A DNA stretch of 44,832 nt, taken from NCBI GenBank assembly GCA_947306345.1, contig CAMZGG010000003.1, forward strand, positions 1 to 44,832, written 5' to 3'. Under the pieces are notes generated by a model, which saw only the letters and a program-made list of their open reading frames with translations, ran no database searches and was not told the origin of the DNA. The stretch comes from an uncultured Caryophanales bacterium (GTDB lineage: Bacteria > Bacillota_I > Bacilli_A > RFN20 > CAG-826). A program made the translations under genes and the position numbers. Of this stretch, positions 9,404 to 17,913 are shown piece after piece (position 1 is the stretch's first letter; every line of letters starts with the position of its first letter).

Positions 9404-10290
9404 TATTTAAACCCAAAGATCCTCGAGATGAGCGGTTTCTTTTCCTTTAAGATTTCTGGATGCTTACTTATTTCATATAAGTCATCGTAGAATTCATCCG
9501 CACCTTTATAACGGTCGCTTAAGCGTTTTCTTGTCGCATTAGCGATAATCTTTTCAATTTCTTTTGGACAGTTTGGCACGTACTTCTTAACTGGAGGGAA
9601 CTTCTCCTTAACGTGCGCTACTGCAACATTAACTGGGGTGTCTTTATCAAATGGGACATGACCAGTTAATAATTCATAGAAGGTGACACCAGCAGCATAG
9701 ATATCTGATTGAATAGAAGCTGGCTTACCTTGAGATATTTCAGGAGCTAAGTAATGGACAGAGCCCACGATTTCACTAGTTTTTGTAAAACTATCATCCA
9801 TGCCTTCGGCTTGAGCGATTCCAAAGTCCCCTAATTTAATCGTGCCATCGGGCATAACATAGATGTTTTGTGGTTTGATATCACGGTGAATGATGTTATG
9901 TTGATGGGCATAAAAAAGAGCAGACGTTAGTTGCAGCATATAGCTAACTGCTTCAGCGATTGGAATAGATGTTCTAAAGTCGAGCATATCTTTCATGCTT
10001 TGACCACGTACATACTCGTTAGCGATATATGGACGACCTTCAATTGTGCCATGATTAAAAACCTTAACGATGTTAGGGTGATTTAAACTAGAGGCAATTG
10101 TGGCTTCGTTTTGAAAACGACGAAGATTAATTGGGTTTTTCATGACGTCTTCCCTAATCATCTTAATTGCCACTTTACGTTTATTAATAATGTCGGTGGC
10201 TTCATAGACTTCCGCCATACCACCATGACCAATGCGTGCTTCAATACGATAGCGTCCGTCAACGAGGGCGCCAATTTTGATTGTACTCAT
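9403..10290 (-). CDS. prkC: Ser/Thr protein kinase of PrkC type, without membrane or PASTA domains
   Basis: A Hanks-type kinase that likely phosphorylates cytoplasmic targets. Within 295 residues are the glycine loop GHGGMAEVYE (21-30), catalytic Lys43, HRDIKPQN (135-142), DFG (155-157) and the activation region GSVHYLAPE. The kinase domain fills about residues 14-280. There is no transmembrane helix and no PASTA repeat, whereas Bacillus PrkC (about 650 residues) has both and uses them to sense cell-wall fragments; mycoplasma relatives also lack PASTA. It follows the prpC phosphatase gene after two bases, the usual antagonist pair. The kinase role is secure; the loss of wall sensing is inferred from the missing domains. 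Confidence 0.95.
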   Translation of the reverse strand: MSTIKIGALVDGRYRIEARIGHGGMAEVYEATDIINKRKVAIKMIREDVMKNPINLRRFQNEATIASSLNHPNIVKVFNHGTIEGRPYIANEYVRGQSMKDMLDFRTSIPIAEAVSYMLQLTSALFYAHQHNIIHRDIKPQNIYVMPDGTIKLGDFGIAQAEGMDDSFTKTSEIVGSVHYLAPEISQGKPASIQSDIYAAGVTFYELLTGHVPFDKDTPVNVAVAHVKEKFPPVKKYVPNCPKEIEKIIANATRKRLSDRYKGADEFYDDLYEISKHPEILKEKKPLISRIFGFK

Positions 10291-10292
10291 AG

Positions 10293-11048
10293 TTATTCTT
10301 GTGCCTCCCAGATAACGACGGCGATATTATCACTACCACCATTTTTATTGCCAATGGCAATAAGTTCATCGACTTTCTGTTCGACTGAATCTTCGCCTTT
10401 TAAGACTGAAGCGATGTCATTAGTAGGCACATTGTTATATAAACCATCACTACATAAAAGCACAGTCTCACCCATGTATGGGAATGTTTTAATATCCACG
10501 CTAGCGCTTGGATAGACACCTAACGCATTCATAAGGACGTGTCTTTTTGGATGGGTTAAAGCTTCTTCTTGATTGATTTGTCCGGTTCTCAATAAGTAGC
10601 CAACATAAGTTTGATCTTCCGACATTTGGGTGAACTCACGTCTATTTCTTAAGAAGTAACAACGAGAATCACCAACGTGTCCTAAAATAGCCGTATCTTT
10701 GATGATGAGTAACAATGTAATTGTGGTACCCATACCATGATAAGTCTTATTACTTTGTGAATGTTCATAGATGGACTTATTCGCTTCGCGAATAACTTTA
10801 CCCACCCACATCTTGGCAAAGTAACGATTAAGGAAGCCCTTACGGCTTTTAAATGATGTCGTAATTGTATTAATCGCGAGAGATGAGGCTAAATCGCCTT
10901 TATTTTGACCCCCCATACCATCACAAACAACGAGTAAAACATTACCCGAAGCATTGATTATGGCAGCGGCTTGGTCTTCATTACTCAAGCGTATTCTTCC
11001 AATGTCAGTTTTATATGAGAAGCGACCAGATAGATATCTACTATTCAT
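10293..11048 (-). CDS. prpC: PP2C-family protein phosphatase
   Basis: Removes phosphate from Ser/Thr residues, opposing PrkC. The 251 residues carry the PP2C metal-binding motifs: NED near residue 23-25, VVCDGMGGQNKGDLAS (D43, G44, G46-47), GHVGDSRCYF, LCSDGLYNNV and NGGSDNIAVVIW. The start at 11048 overlaps the rlmN stop by eight bases and has a GAGGAG site seven bases upstream. Length matches Bacillus PrpC. Confidence 0.95.
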   Translation of the reverse strand: MNSRYLSGRFSYKTDIGRIRLSNEDQAAAIINASGNVLLVVCDGMGGQNKGDLASSLAINTITTSFKSRKGFLNRYFAKMWVGKVIREANKSIYEHSQSNKTYHGMGTTITLLLIIKDTAILGHVGDSRCYFLRNRREFTQMSEDQTYVGYLLRTGQINQEEALTHPKRHVLMNALGVYPSASVDIKTFPYMGETVLLCSDGLYNNVPTNDIASVLKGEDSVEQKVDELIAIGNKNGGSDNIAVVIWEAQE

Positions 11049-12096
11049 GTCTACTCTCCTCTTCTACTTTGGCTTTTAATTGACCGCATGCTGCGTCAAT
11101 ATCACTGCCAAATTCTTTTCTAATTGTGGCGGTAACTCCACCTTTCATTAAATAATCTAAGAAAGCGTGGACACGGTTACCACTGGAACGATGGAATTCT
11201 GGGAATTTATTTGTCTCATTATATGGGATGAGATTAACGTATCCCATTGTTCCTTTAATTAATTTAATTAACTGTTGAGCGTGTTCTTTAGTGTCATTAA
11301 TACCTTCTAAAAGAAGATATTCATAAGTCACTCTACGCTTTGTTTCTTTTTCATAATAACGCACCGCTTCCATAACTTTATCCAAAGGATAAGCACGGTT
11401 AATTTTCATTAATCTACTTCTTAGCTCATCATTAGGTGCGTGTAAGGAGATGGCTAAATTAGTTTGAAGATGTTCATCAGCGTATTTATAAATATTTTCG
11501 ACAATACCACATGTAGATATGGTGATATGACGAGCGCCTATAGCTAAACCTTTTGGATGATTTAAGATTCTGATGAAATCTAAAACGTTATCGTAGTTAT
11601 CGAATGGTTCACCAGTTCCCATGACTACGACATGGGTCACATGTTGACCTTTGTTTTCTTCTTTGAGAAGTTTATTGATAAGTAAGACTTGTCCCATCAT
11701 TTCTTCTGGGGCTAAGTTTCTTTGTTTACCTAAGATACCACTAGAGCAGAAAGAACAACCCATATTACAACCCACCTGGCTAGAGACGCATACCGCGCAG
11801 CCATATGAGTAGCGCATTAAAACACATTCGACTTTATAGCCATCTTTAAGTTCGACGAGTAATTTGATTGTGCCGTCTTTACTCACTTGTTTAGTGTAAA
11901 CAGTTGGTAAGTCTAAACAGTATTTTTCTTTTAAAACTTCACGGAATGATTTAGAAATGTCACTCATCTCATCAAAGCTTTCGGCTTTCTTTTCATAAAT
12001 CCATGAGTAAAGTTGCGTGGCGCGGTAAGGCTTTTGTCCTTCCTCCTCCATCAGCTTGATGAGTTTATTCATTTCTAATCCGTAAAGATTAATCAT
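11041..12096 (-). CDS. rlmN: Radical SAM 23S rRNA / tRNA adenine-C2 methyltransferase RlmN
   Basis: Methylates C2 of A2503 in 23S rRNA (and A37 of some tRNAs). The 351 residues include the radical-SAM cluster CNMGCSFC, the VVMGTGEPFDNYDNV motif, SLHAPNDELRS, and AACGQL near the C-terminus, which holds the second catalytic cysteine; the first is in YGCAVCVSSQVG. Both catalytic cysteines and the cluster are present. It overlaps the upstream rsmB-like stop by eight bases. Confidence 0.96.
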   Translation of the reverse strand: MINLYGLEMNKLIKLMEEEGQKPYRATQLYSWIYEKKAESFDEMSDISKSFREVLKEKYCLDLPTVYTKQVSKDGTIKLLVELKDGYKVECVLMRYSYGCAVCVSSQVGCNMGCSFCSSGILGKQRNLAPEEMMGQVLLINKLLKEENKGQHVTHVVVMGTGEPFDNYDNVLDFIRILNHPKGLAIGARHITISTCGIVENIYKYADEHLQTNLAISLHAPNDELRSRLMKINRAYPLDKVMEAVRYYEKETKRRVTYEYLLLEGINDTKEHAQQLIKLIKGTMGYVNLIPYNETNKFPEFHRSSGNRVHAFLDYLMKGGVTATIRKEFGSDIDAACGQLKAKVEEESRHE

Positions 12097-13348
12097 TCTT
12101 TTTGGCCTTTTTTAATGCTGCAAAATAATAGGAACCACCATATTTCTTATATGGGAAATATAGTTTATCTCTCACTAAAGTGAAGTTTTCATTATTAGCG
12201 AGGAATTCATTGATAATGTTGATACTTTCTTTCTTTGAAAGAGTGTCCACTAAGTAGAGGAGATAACCGTCTTCTTCCACTTGTGCGGCAGCTTCATTTA
12301 ATGCAAGTTTTTGATTGGCGATTAATTCATCGAGTTTGTTGAAATCAAATCTTAAGAAATAATCTGGTAAGAGTTGTAAGAGATTGAATCTACTACTCTC
12401 AGGCATGACCACGAATGTATGCACAGGCTTAGATAAGCATGTGATAATCGAGGAAGCTTGAGCTTCGTAAACATTGATACCTTTTACTTGGTTTTTGTTA
12501 AGGAAGTTTCTTGTGTTAGAAGCTGTCGCTAAGTTACCAGCGATGAATTCCACACCGGAAATACCTTCCTTTCTAGAAAGAAGGTCAATGAGTAAATCAT
12601 TTGGAAATTCGGTATAGATGGCTAAGCCTCTTAACATATCGATATCACCTTCATCTAACATTTCCTTGAACGCTAAAGCGTATGGAGTGGCTAAAGCTTT
12701 TTCATTAACTTCGTGGTTTTTGAATTTACCTTCGCCTTTATATAAAGCCATACCATTAACACCTTCAATTCTTTCGAATTCAGGGTATTTATTGAAGAAC
12801 TCTTCGTCTTCAATCTTCTTGTTATCAATTCTTAAAACTACTGGAGCAGGTTTGCTGTTAGCCTTTAAGGCTTTAGAAACCGCAATATGACCGAACTGTT
12901 TGTTCCACATCTTAATGATGTCCACAGGTGTGTTATAGCGGAAAGAAAGGAATTCAAAAGAACCGACTTCAATGTTTTCTGGAACGAGTTTCTTCTCTTC
13001 GAGATATGGTTCAATGAAGTCTTTAGCCTTAACATCTTCTTCTTTGAGATATTGTTGGGCTTCTTTGTTGCAGTCCTCTTGATCAAGTTTCTTAATAAAT
13101 AAGGCATTGCTAAAAGCAATCATTAAGGCAATCACACCCACACTATCTAAGTTTGGATATTGTTTGCTTATCACATTGGATAAGACCAGATAATGGCGAA
13201 GTACACATCCGACCATCGCGGATATATTCGCTTTATCCTCCTTTGAAACTTCATTCTTTTTGAAAGCTTGCTTTAGGGCAAGAGAAAACGGTGTGTTTTC
13301 GTTAATGATTCTGTTTAGGATATCCCTAGCTAAAACTTGTGGAGTCAT
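12089..13348 (-). CDS. RsmB-like protein, probably catalytically inactive
   Basis: By position (directly before rlmN) and layout this is the rsmB/sun gene for 16S rRNA m5C967 methyltransferase. The N-terminal 130 residues look like the NusB-like RNA-binding domain, and the C-terminus ends GGSYYFAALKKAKK, comparable with the GGTDGFFIAKLRK end of RsmB. The enzyme core is eroded: the SAM loop (usually DxCAAPGGKT) is not recognisable near residues 239-256, motif IV (usually DAPCSG) reads VVMPESSRF at 313-321, and motif VI (usually YSTC) reads YLVDTLSKKES at 365-375, without the catalytic Cys. The frame is open over 419 codons with a good AGGAG site, so it is kept by selection rather than decaying. 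Probably an RNA-binding pseudoenzyme. Confidence 0.75.
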   Translation of the reverse strand: MTPQVLARDILNRIINENTPFSLALKQAFKKNEVSKEDKANISAMVGCVLRHYLVLSNVISKQYPNLDSVGVIALMIAFSNALFIKKLDQEDCNKEAQQYLKEEDVKAKDFIEPYLEEKKLVPENIEVGSFEFLSFRYNTPVDIIKMWNKQFGHIAVSKALKANSKPAPVVLRIDNKKIEDEEFFNKYPEFERIEGVNGMALYKGEGKFKNHEVNEKALATPYALAFKEMLDEGDIDMLRGLAIYTEFPNDLLIDLLSRKEGISGVEFIAGNLATASNTRNFLNKNQVKGINVYEAQASSIITCLSKPVHTFVVMPESSRFNLLQLLPDYFLRFDFNKLDELIANQKLALNEAAAQVEEDGYLLYLVDTLSKKESINIINEFLANNENFTLVRDKLYFPYKKYGGSYYFAALKKAKKND

Positions 13349-13369
13349 AATGACTTCTCCTGTTGACGT

Positions 13370-13822
13370 TTAGTCCTTGTTGAAATCACGGAAGATATCA
13401 CCGGTAAAGATTTCGTCTTCACCTTCGCCTTCTTCCATATCTTCATAGTCCTCATTAGCAACATCGACTAAATTATCACTGGCTATGAAGCGTGGATAAT
13501 TGTCGTTAAATTTGCTGTAGCGATCATCTTGCGAATAATAGTAAAATTCAAGATTTTTATTAATCGCGACATCGCCGATACTTTCTAAAATTAAATGCGC
13601 TACTTGATCTTGCAAGACAGCGACTTTCTTTGGCGCGTGGACATGAATGATGATATTCCAAGAAGTTTGTTCCACTCCGTTATGGAAGACCATGTTTTCT
13701 GGGGCCACGAATAAAATTTCGTCTTCGCTTAATTCGTAAATCTTGGCCAAATTTGGTGTCATTTCACGAGATAAACGACCGACTACAAATTGATCTAAAC
13801 CGTAAATGGTAATAGTAATCAT
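13370..13822 (-). CDS. DUF1904-like small protein with acidic tail
   Basis: Function unknown. The first 110 residues (MITITIYGLDQFVVGRLS, VEQTSWNIIIHVHAPKK, QDQVAHLILESIGD) resemble in pattern the small Firmicute family DUF1904, which has a tautomerase-like fold; this is from memory of the family pattern and is tentative. Residues 120-150 form a strongly acidic tail (NEDYEDMEEGEGEDEIF). A GAGG ribosome site precedes the ATG. In Bacillus the slot between priA and rsmB holds def and fmt; here this gene occupies it. The 47-bp gap upstream is AT-rich with possible -10 TATACT, so it may have its own promoter. Confidence 0.7.
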   Translation of the reverse strand: MITITIYGLDQFVVGRLSREMTPNLAKIYELSEDEILFVAPENMVFHNGVEQTSWNIIIHVHAPKKVAVLQDQVAHLILESIGDVAINKNLEFYYYSQDDRYSKFNDNYPRFIASDNLVDVANEDYEDMEEGEGEDEIFTGDIFRDFNKD

Positions 13823-13869
13823 ATAAAATACCTCGGAATAAGTATAATATATTAACTACATTTTTTATA

Positions 13870-16065
13870 CTAAAAATTGTACGGATCTATATTAACTAAG
13901 AGTTCGTAAGCACTGTTATAGGCAAATAATTCCTGCATTTTAACAAGGATATCGTGTGCCTTTTTAGGATCTTTAAACTTGATGAGAATAGCTCTCACAT
14001 GTAAGCCCATATCAAATGGAATATATGGTGTGGATGGGCCAAGTATTTGACCATCATCTAAGAATTCATCGTTTAAGAAGTCCACTATTCTGATGGTATT
14101 TTCGATAACTGTTTCCTCATTTTTACCGCGTATTGTCACACTCGCAAGATAAGCGTATGGAGGATAAAATTGTAGTTTACGCATTTCCATCTCTTTACGA
14201 TAGAAAAGTTCATAGTCTTGTCTCGCGGCAAATGTAATTGCGTAATGGCTTGGTAAATAGGTTTGAATAATGGCCATACCTGGCTTTTCTTTTCTTCCTG
14301 ATCGACCAATTGCTTGAGTAATAAGTTGGAACGCTCTTTCATTGCTACGATAAGAAGGCATGGATAAACCAATATCCGCTAAAACGATACCAACTAGGGT
14401 TACATCTGGGAAATCATGGCCTTTAGCAATCATTTGTGTACCGATTAAGACATCTGCTTCTTTCTTTCTAAAGGCTTCTATTACTTCAGGGATTTTGCTC
14501 TTGTTCTTTGCGGAATCACTATCTAGTCTCAGTGTTCTAGCGCTTGGGAAAAGACGTTCCACTTCTTCTTGGATTTTCTCTGTGCCAAAGCCTGTTTTGA
14601 TTAGGTATTTGGAGCCACATTCTGGACATGTTTCTGGCATTGGCTCAACATAGTCACAGTGATGACATTTAAGCATATTATCTTTCTTGTGGTAGGTTAG
14701 TGCTATACCACAGGTTGGACACTTAAAGACATGACCACAGTTACGACATGTTACATGTGTTGAAAAACCTCTTCTATTAATAAGTAAGATAGCTTGTTCA
14801 CCTTTCGCAAGCGTTTTATGTAGTTCATCTCTTAAAGCATGAGAGAAGATATAGGAATCTCGATCAATGTTATGATAATCGAGCATATTAACGATTTTAG
14901 TGGTTGGAAGTTTTTGGTTATTAATACGCTTCGTTAAATAAAGCATATGGTAAACGCCTTTTTGTCCTCTTGCCCTACTTTCTAAAGATGGAGTAGCACT
15001 GGCGAGTAACACTTTAGCGTTGTTATATGTGCCACGCATAATAGCGACTTCTCTAGCGTGATAGAACGGTAAGTTATCTTGTTTATAAGATTCTGTGTGT
15101 TCTTCATCGAGGATGATTAGGCCAATGTTCTTAAGAGGAGCAAATATTGCACTTCTCACACCAACGACAATCTTACAGTCCCCTTTAGCGATTTTACGAT
15201 ATTCGTCGTATTTCTCTGCAGGAGTGAGTTCACTATGAAGAATAGCGACGTTATTGGAGAAACGATGGAGGAAGTATTCCACCATCATTGGGGTTAATGA
15301 GATTTCAGGAACAAGCATCAAAACAGACTTACCCGCTTTAAGAACCTGTTCAGATAAGTTTAGATAGACCTCAGTTTTACCAGAACCAGTAACACCTTCT
15401 AACAGATAGACTTTATCGTTTGAATTATTGAACTCATCAATGACCTTATTTTGATCTTCGCTGAGCTTTGGTGGTTCTTGGTATTTATAGTCAGGTACTT
15501 TTAACCTGCGCTTTTCTTCTTTGATGATTTGGATTTTGTTCTTTTCTAAAAGCTTATCGATAATAGAAACTTGCTTAATATCACGCTTTAAAACGCGACC
15601 TTCAAGTTTGATAAATCTTAATAGTTCGATTTGTTTATTTGTAAGTTCGTCTTCACTTTCATCAATGACTTCTAGATATTGGTCGTAAGCTATTTTAGGG
15701 GCCTTTAAAGATGACTTCCTTGGAGATAAGCTAGGAGGTAGCATTGATTGAAGAACACTAATTTTAGGAACGAGGTAATAAGATGACACTTCATCTAATA
15801 AAGAAAGGAGTTCTTCATTAAGTAAAGGCACATCATCAAGGACATCTTTAATCTCAGAGATGGAGAAACCTTTTTCTTCTTCATATTGTACTAAAGATAG
15901 ATTAGTTTCTGTCACGTTTATTACATAACCAATGACATCTCTGTGATTAAATTCTAAAAGAACTCGAATACCTTTAACAAGCTTTTTATTACCTTTATAG
16001 CAGTAAGAAAAAGGACGGTTTAATGAACTCTTGGCATATTCAATAAGAACTTCCACTATTTGCAT
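13870..16065 (-). CDS. priA: Primosomal replication restart helicase PriA
   Basis: 3'-5' DNA helicase that reloads the replisome at stalled forks. The 731 residues contain an N-terminal DNA-binding domain, the Walker A motif GVTGSGKTEVYL (224-235), the DEEH box in ILDEEHTESYKQD, and a zinc-binding cluster CRNCGHVFKCPTCG with CHHCDYVEPMPETCPECG inserted between the helicase lobes. C-terminal motifs include GTQMIAKGHDFPDVTLV and QAIGRSGRKEKPG. All eight zinc cysteines appear to be present. It starts 14 bp after gmk. Length is typical for Firmicutes. Confidence 0.97.
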   Translation of the reverse strand: MQIVEVLIEYAKSSLNRPFSYCYKGNKKLVKGIRVLLEFNHRDVIGYVINVTETNLSLVQYEEEKGFSISEIKDVLDDVPLLNEELLSLLDEVSSYYLVPKISVLQSMLPPSLSPRKSSLKAPKIAYDQYLEVIDESEDELTNKQIELLRFIKLEGRVLKRDIKQVSIIDKLLEKNKIQIIKEEKRRLKVPDYKYQEPPKLSEDQNKVIDEFNNSNDKVYLLEGVTGSGKTEVYLNLSEQVLKAGKSVLMLVPEISLTPMMVEYFLHRFSNNVAILHSELTPAEKYDEYRKIAKGDCKIVVGVRSAIFAPLKNIGLIILDEEHTESYKQDNLPFYHAREVAIMRGTYNNAKVLLASATPSLESRARGQKGVYHMLYLTKRINNQKLPTTKIVNMLDYHNIDRDSYIFSHALRDELHKTLAKGEQAILLINRRGFSTHVTCRNCGHVFKCPTCGIALTYHKKDNMLKCHHCDYVEPMPETCPECGSKYLIKTGFGTEKIQEEVERLFPSARTLRLDSDSAKNKSKIPEVIEAFRKKEADVLIGTQMIAKGHDFPDVTLVGIVLADIGLSMPSYRSNERAFQLITQAIGRSGRKEKPGMAIIQTYLPSHYAITFAARQDYELFYRKEMEMRKLQFYPPYAYLASVTIRGKNEETVIENTIRIVDFLNDEFLDDGQILGPSTPYIPFDMGLHVRAILIKFKDPKKAHDILVKMQELFAYNSAYELLVNIDPYNF

Positions 16066-16079
16066 GTTCTACCGTCTCT

Positions 16080-16652
16080 TTAGTCTCCATCAAATTCCTT
16101 AAGGATTTTAATAATTTCATCACCAGCGCGATTAATACGATCGTTCATCACAACGAAATCATAATTCTTAGCTTTTTCCATTTCGGCTTCCGCTTTCGCT
16201 AAACGTTTTTTAATGACGTCTTCAGGTTCAGATTTTCTCTTTCTAATACGTGCTTCTAATTGCTTCATTGATGGCGGTTTTAAGTAGAAGGAAACGACTC
16301 TATCATCTTTAACCTTCGAAAGCACTTGTTCCGCACCATTGATTTCAATCTCAAGCAAGACATTTTTACCTTGATTACGAAGCTCTTCAACAATGCTTCT
16401 TGGAGTGCCATAACGGTTACCAACGAACTCCGCCCATTCAAGGAAATTATCGTTATCAATATTTCTTTGGAATTCTTCTTTACTAACAAAGTAATATTCC
16501 ACACCATTGGTCTCTGTAGCCCTTGGTTCTCTAGTGGTCATTGACACAGAAAATACCATCGGGAATAAATCACGATTCATGATGTATTTTCTGACAGTGC
16601 CTTTTCCGACACCTGATGGACCACTAAGAATAATTAATAACCCTTTTTTCAT
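16080..16652 (-). CDS. gmk: Guanylate kinase
   Basis: Phosphorylates GMP to GDP. The 190 residues show P-loop SGPSGVGKGT (9-18), SVSMTTREPRATETNG (GMP-binding), GVEYYFVSKEEF, FLEWAEFVGNRYGT and LEIEINGAEQV. The end of the protein is RINRAGDEIIKILKEF. A small palindrome (16659-16672) overlaps its ribosome-site region, which is weak (GGTAAG). Neighbours rqcH and priA match the Bacillus order, though rpoZ and coaBC are missing between gmk and priA. Confidence 0.97.
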   Translation of the reverse strand: MKKGLLIILSGPSGVGKGTVRKYIMNRDLFPMVFSVSMTTREPRATETNGVEYYFVSKEEFQRNIDNDNFLEWAEFVGNRYGTPRSIVEELRNQGKNVLLEIEINGAEQVLSKVKDDRVVSFYLKPPSMKQLEARIRKRKSEPEDVIKKRLAKAEAEMEKAKNYDFVVMNDRINRAGDEIIKILKEFDGD

Positions 16653-16658
16653 GTGCTT

Positions 16659-16672
16659 ACCATTTTAATGGT
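16659..16672. repeat. Inverted repeat at the gmk ribosome site
   Basis: ACCATT and AATGGT flank a TT centre, seven bases upstream of the gmk ATG. A hairpin here would cover the weak GG of the ribosome site. It may be functional or just part of the degraded sequence described next to it. Confidence 0.3.
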
Positions 16673-16791
16673 TATTAACAAGATATTCAACATTTCTTTG
16701 CCCTTTTTAAGCGTATAGTTTTATTGTGCTAAACCAATGCCATAAAAAGTGCTGAGTGTTTGGCAGCTTGTTCTATCCATAGTTCAATCAT
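16665..16791 (-). pseudogene. Possible remnant of a short coding sequence between the 312-aa gene and gmk
   Basis: Read on the minus strand from the ATG at 16791, the sequence gives MIELWIEQAAKHSALFMALV, a TAG at 16731-16729, then HNKTIRLKRAKKC and a TGA. Removing one A from the run at the KK codons would extend the frame with NVEYLVNNH before a TAA at 16667. The protein-like look of the broken reading suggests a decayed gene end, in the same frame as the upstream 312-aa gene. I cannot name a parent family. It could also be chance. Confidence 0.3.
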
Positions 16792-16800
16792 ATTAAACTG

Positions 16801-17739
16801 TTAAGCAATTTTTGGAAAAAAAGCAGTAATTCTTTTCGACAAACTTATCTTAATAAATATTTGGTAATCTATTATTCTATTATCCACCCTACTATACGTC
16901 AGCATTAAGCAATTTCCATATCCGTATGTTTTTGAAGTATCATAATAGATGATACTAGTGATATCATTATTAAGTGAAATGCAGGACACAGGTTTAAATC
17001 CATATGATTCAATCAATTGGCGTTTTTTATCATCGATTTGGCTTTTTTCGAAAGTGTATTCGACGTTTTGGTAAGAATAAATGATATTCTCTGTTTTTTC
17101 TTTGCAAGCTGTAATACTTACTTGACAAGAGTTTAAATAATTGTCAAAAGCGCAATATAGCGTTCTCTTATCGCTTTTCTCTATTGTTGTGAGTGTTTCT
17201 TCTAAAAAATTAAATTCATAAAACATATCACCAACTCTAAAATATCCTTCGGTACTGTATCCAAACGCACAGTCATAATCACGATAAGATTTGATGGTAC
17301 ATTCTCCTCCTATGACAGCAATCCTTTGGGTTGAAAACTCGTTGAAGCCCGTTTTATAAATGACCAACCTATCATAGTTAGAATCAAAGATATCTTCTAC
17401 TCCACAAAAATAAAAACAATTGTCTGTATACAAAACATATTTTTGAAGCGATATTGCCCTAATGTCTTTATTATTATGAAGTATTGAATTCTCGAGGCCT
17501 TTATCTAAATCTATATTATCGTTAAGCAATTTTAGATAGCGAATGTCACTTTCATAGCATATATACCTTTCACTTTTGCACCACGGCGAAAACTTATTCA
17601 CTATTTCATTTGCTTTCTCAAAATTTCGTTTGTCTTCAGATATATCAAAGACAGCAAATAAAACAATGGCAACAATAAAAGTTAAAGAAGAACTTATTCC
17701 AAAAATTATAAATAATCTTGATGTGAGTTTTTTTCTCAT
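16801..17739 (-). CDS. Membrane-anchored protein of unknown function
   Basis: The 312-residue product (ATG at 17739, with GGAAGTG upstream) begins MRKKLTSRLFIIFGI and has one N-terminal hydrophobic helix at about residues 8-35, then a large domain predicted to be outside the cell. That domain is rich in Tyr, Cys, Ile, Asn and Asp (CKSERYICYESDIRYL, YTDNCFYFCGVEDIF, IIYYDTSKTYGYGNCL) with about ten cysteines. No family recognised. Composition differs from the neighbouring core genes, and it splits the gmk and rqcH genes that are neighbours in Bacillus, which suggests an acquired gene. In-frame codon-like sequence lies on both sides, broken by stops (TAG at 17787-17785 upstream, TAA at 16803 at its own end). 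Confidence 0.65.
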   Translation of the reverse strand: MRKKLTSRLFIIFGISSSLTFIVAIVLFAVFDISEDKRNFEKANEIVNKFSPWCKSERYICYESDIRYLKLLNDNIDLDKGLENSILHNNKDIRAISLQKYVLYTDNCFYFCGVEDIFDSNYDRLVIYKTGFNEFSTQRIAVIGGECTIKSYRDYDCAFGYSTEGYFRVGDMFYEFNFLEETLTTIEKSDKRTLYCAFDNYLNSCQVSITACKEKTENIIYSYQNVEYTFEKSQIDDKKRQLIESYGFKPVSCISLNNDITSIIYYDTSKTYGYGNCLMLTYSRVDNRIIDYQIFIKISLSKRITAFFPKIA

Positions 17740-17784
17740 TTTAGTCACTTCCAAATGCCCAAAACACAAATAAGTCCCAAAGTA

Positions 17785-17814
17785 CTAGGTCAGGGTGACA
17801 AAGTTAAACGACAT
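17785..17814 (-). CDS. Nine-codon ORF with a strong ribosome site upstream of the 312-aa gene
   Basis: AAGGAG stands seven bases before an ATG at 17814 that encodes MSFNFVTLT and then TAG. The next codons, in the same frame, read YFGTYLCFGHLEVTK directly into the ATG of the 312-aa gene. It may be a leader peptide, or the true original start of a longer protein interrupted by a nonsense codon. The good ribosome site is the only direct support. Confidence 0.3.
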   Translation of the reverse strand: MSFNFVTLT

Positions 17815-17851
17815 GTTTGTTCTCCTTACGAATAAGATATATTATTAATCA

Positions 17852-17866
17852 TTTCTTTGAAAGAAA
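17852..17866. repeat. Perfect odd palindrome in the divergent region before rqcH
   Basis: TTTCTTT, a central G, and AAAGAAA. It lies midway between the minus-strand ribosome site at 17821-17826 and the rqcH start at 17914. It has the form of a repressor-binding site but is low in complexity, so chance is possible. Confidence 0.3.
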
Positions 17867-17913
17867 AATAAAATTCCACTGTTTAGAAAGTATTTATTTG
17901 ATAAACTAACAAT

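Noticed and set aside
10111-10515. Plus-strand frame of 134 codons
   Set aside because: It is antisense to prkC and prpC, has no ribosome site, and the minus-strand genes have full family motifs.
13823-13869. Riboswitch or attenuator before the DUF1904-like gene
   Set aside because: Only 47 AT-rich bases with no convincing stem-loop; a weak promoter is the most that can be said.
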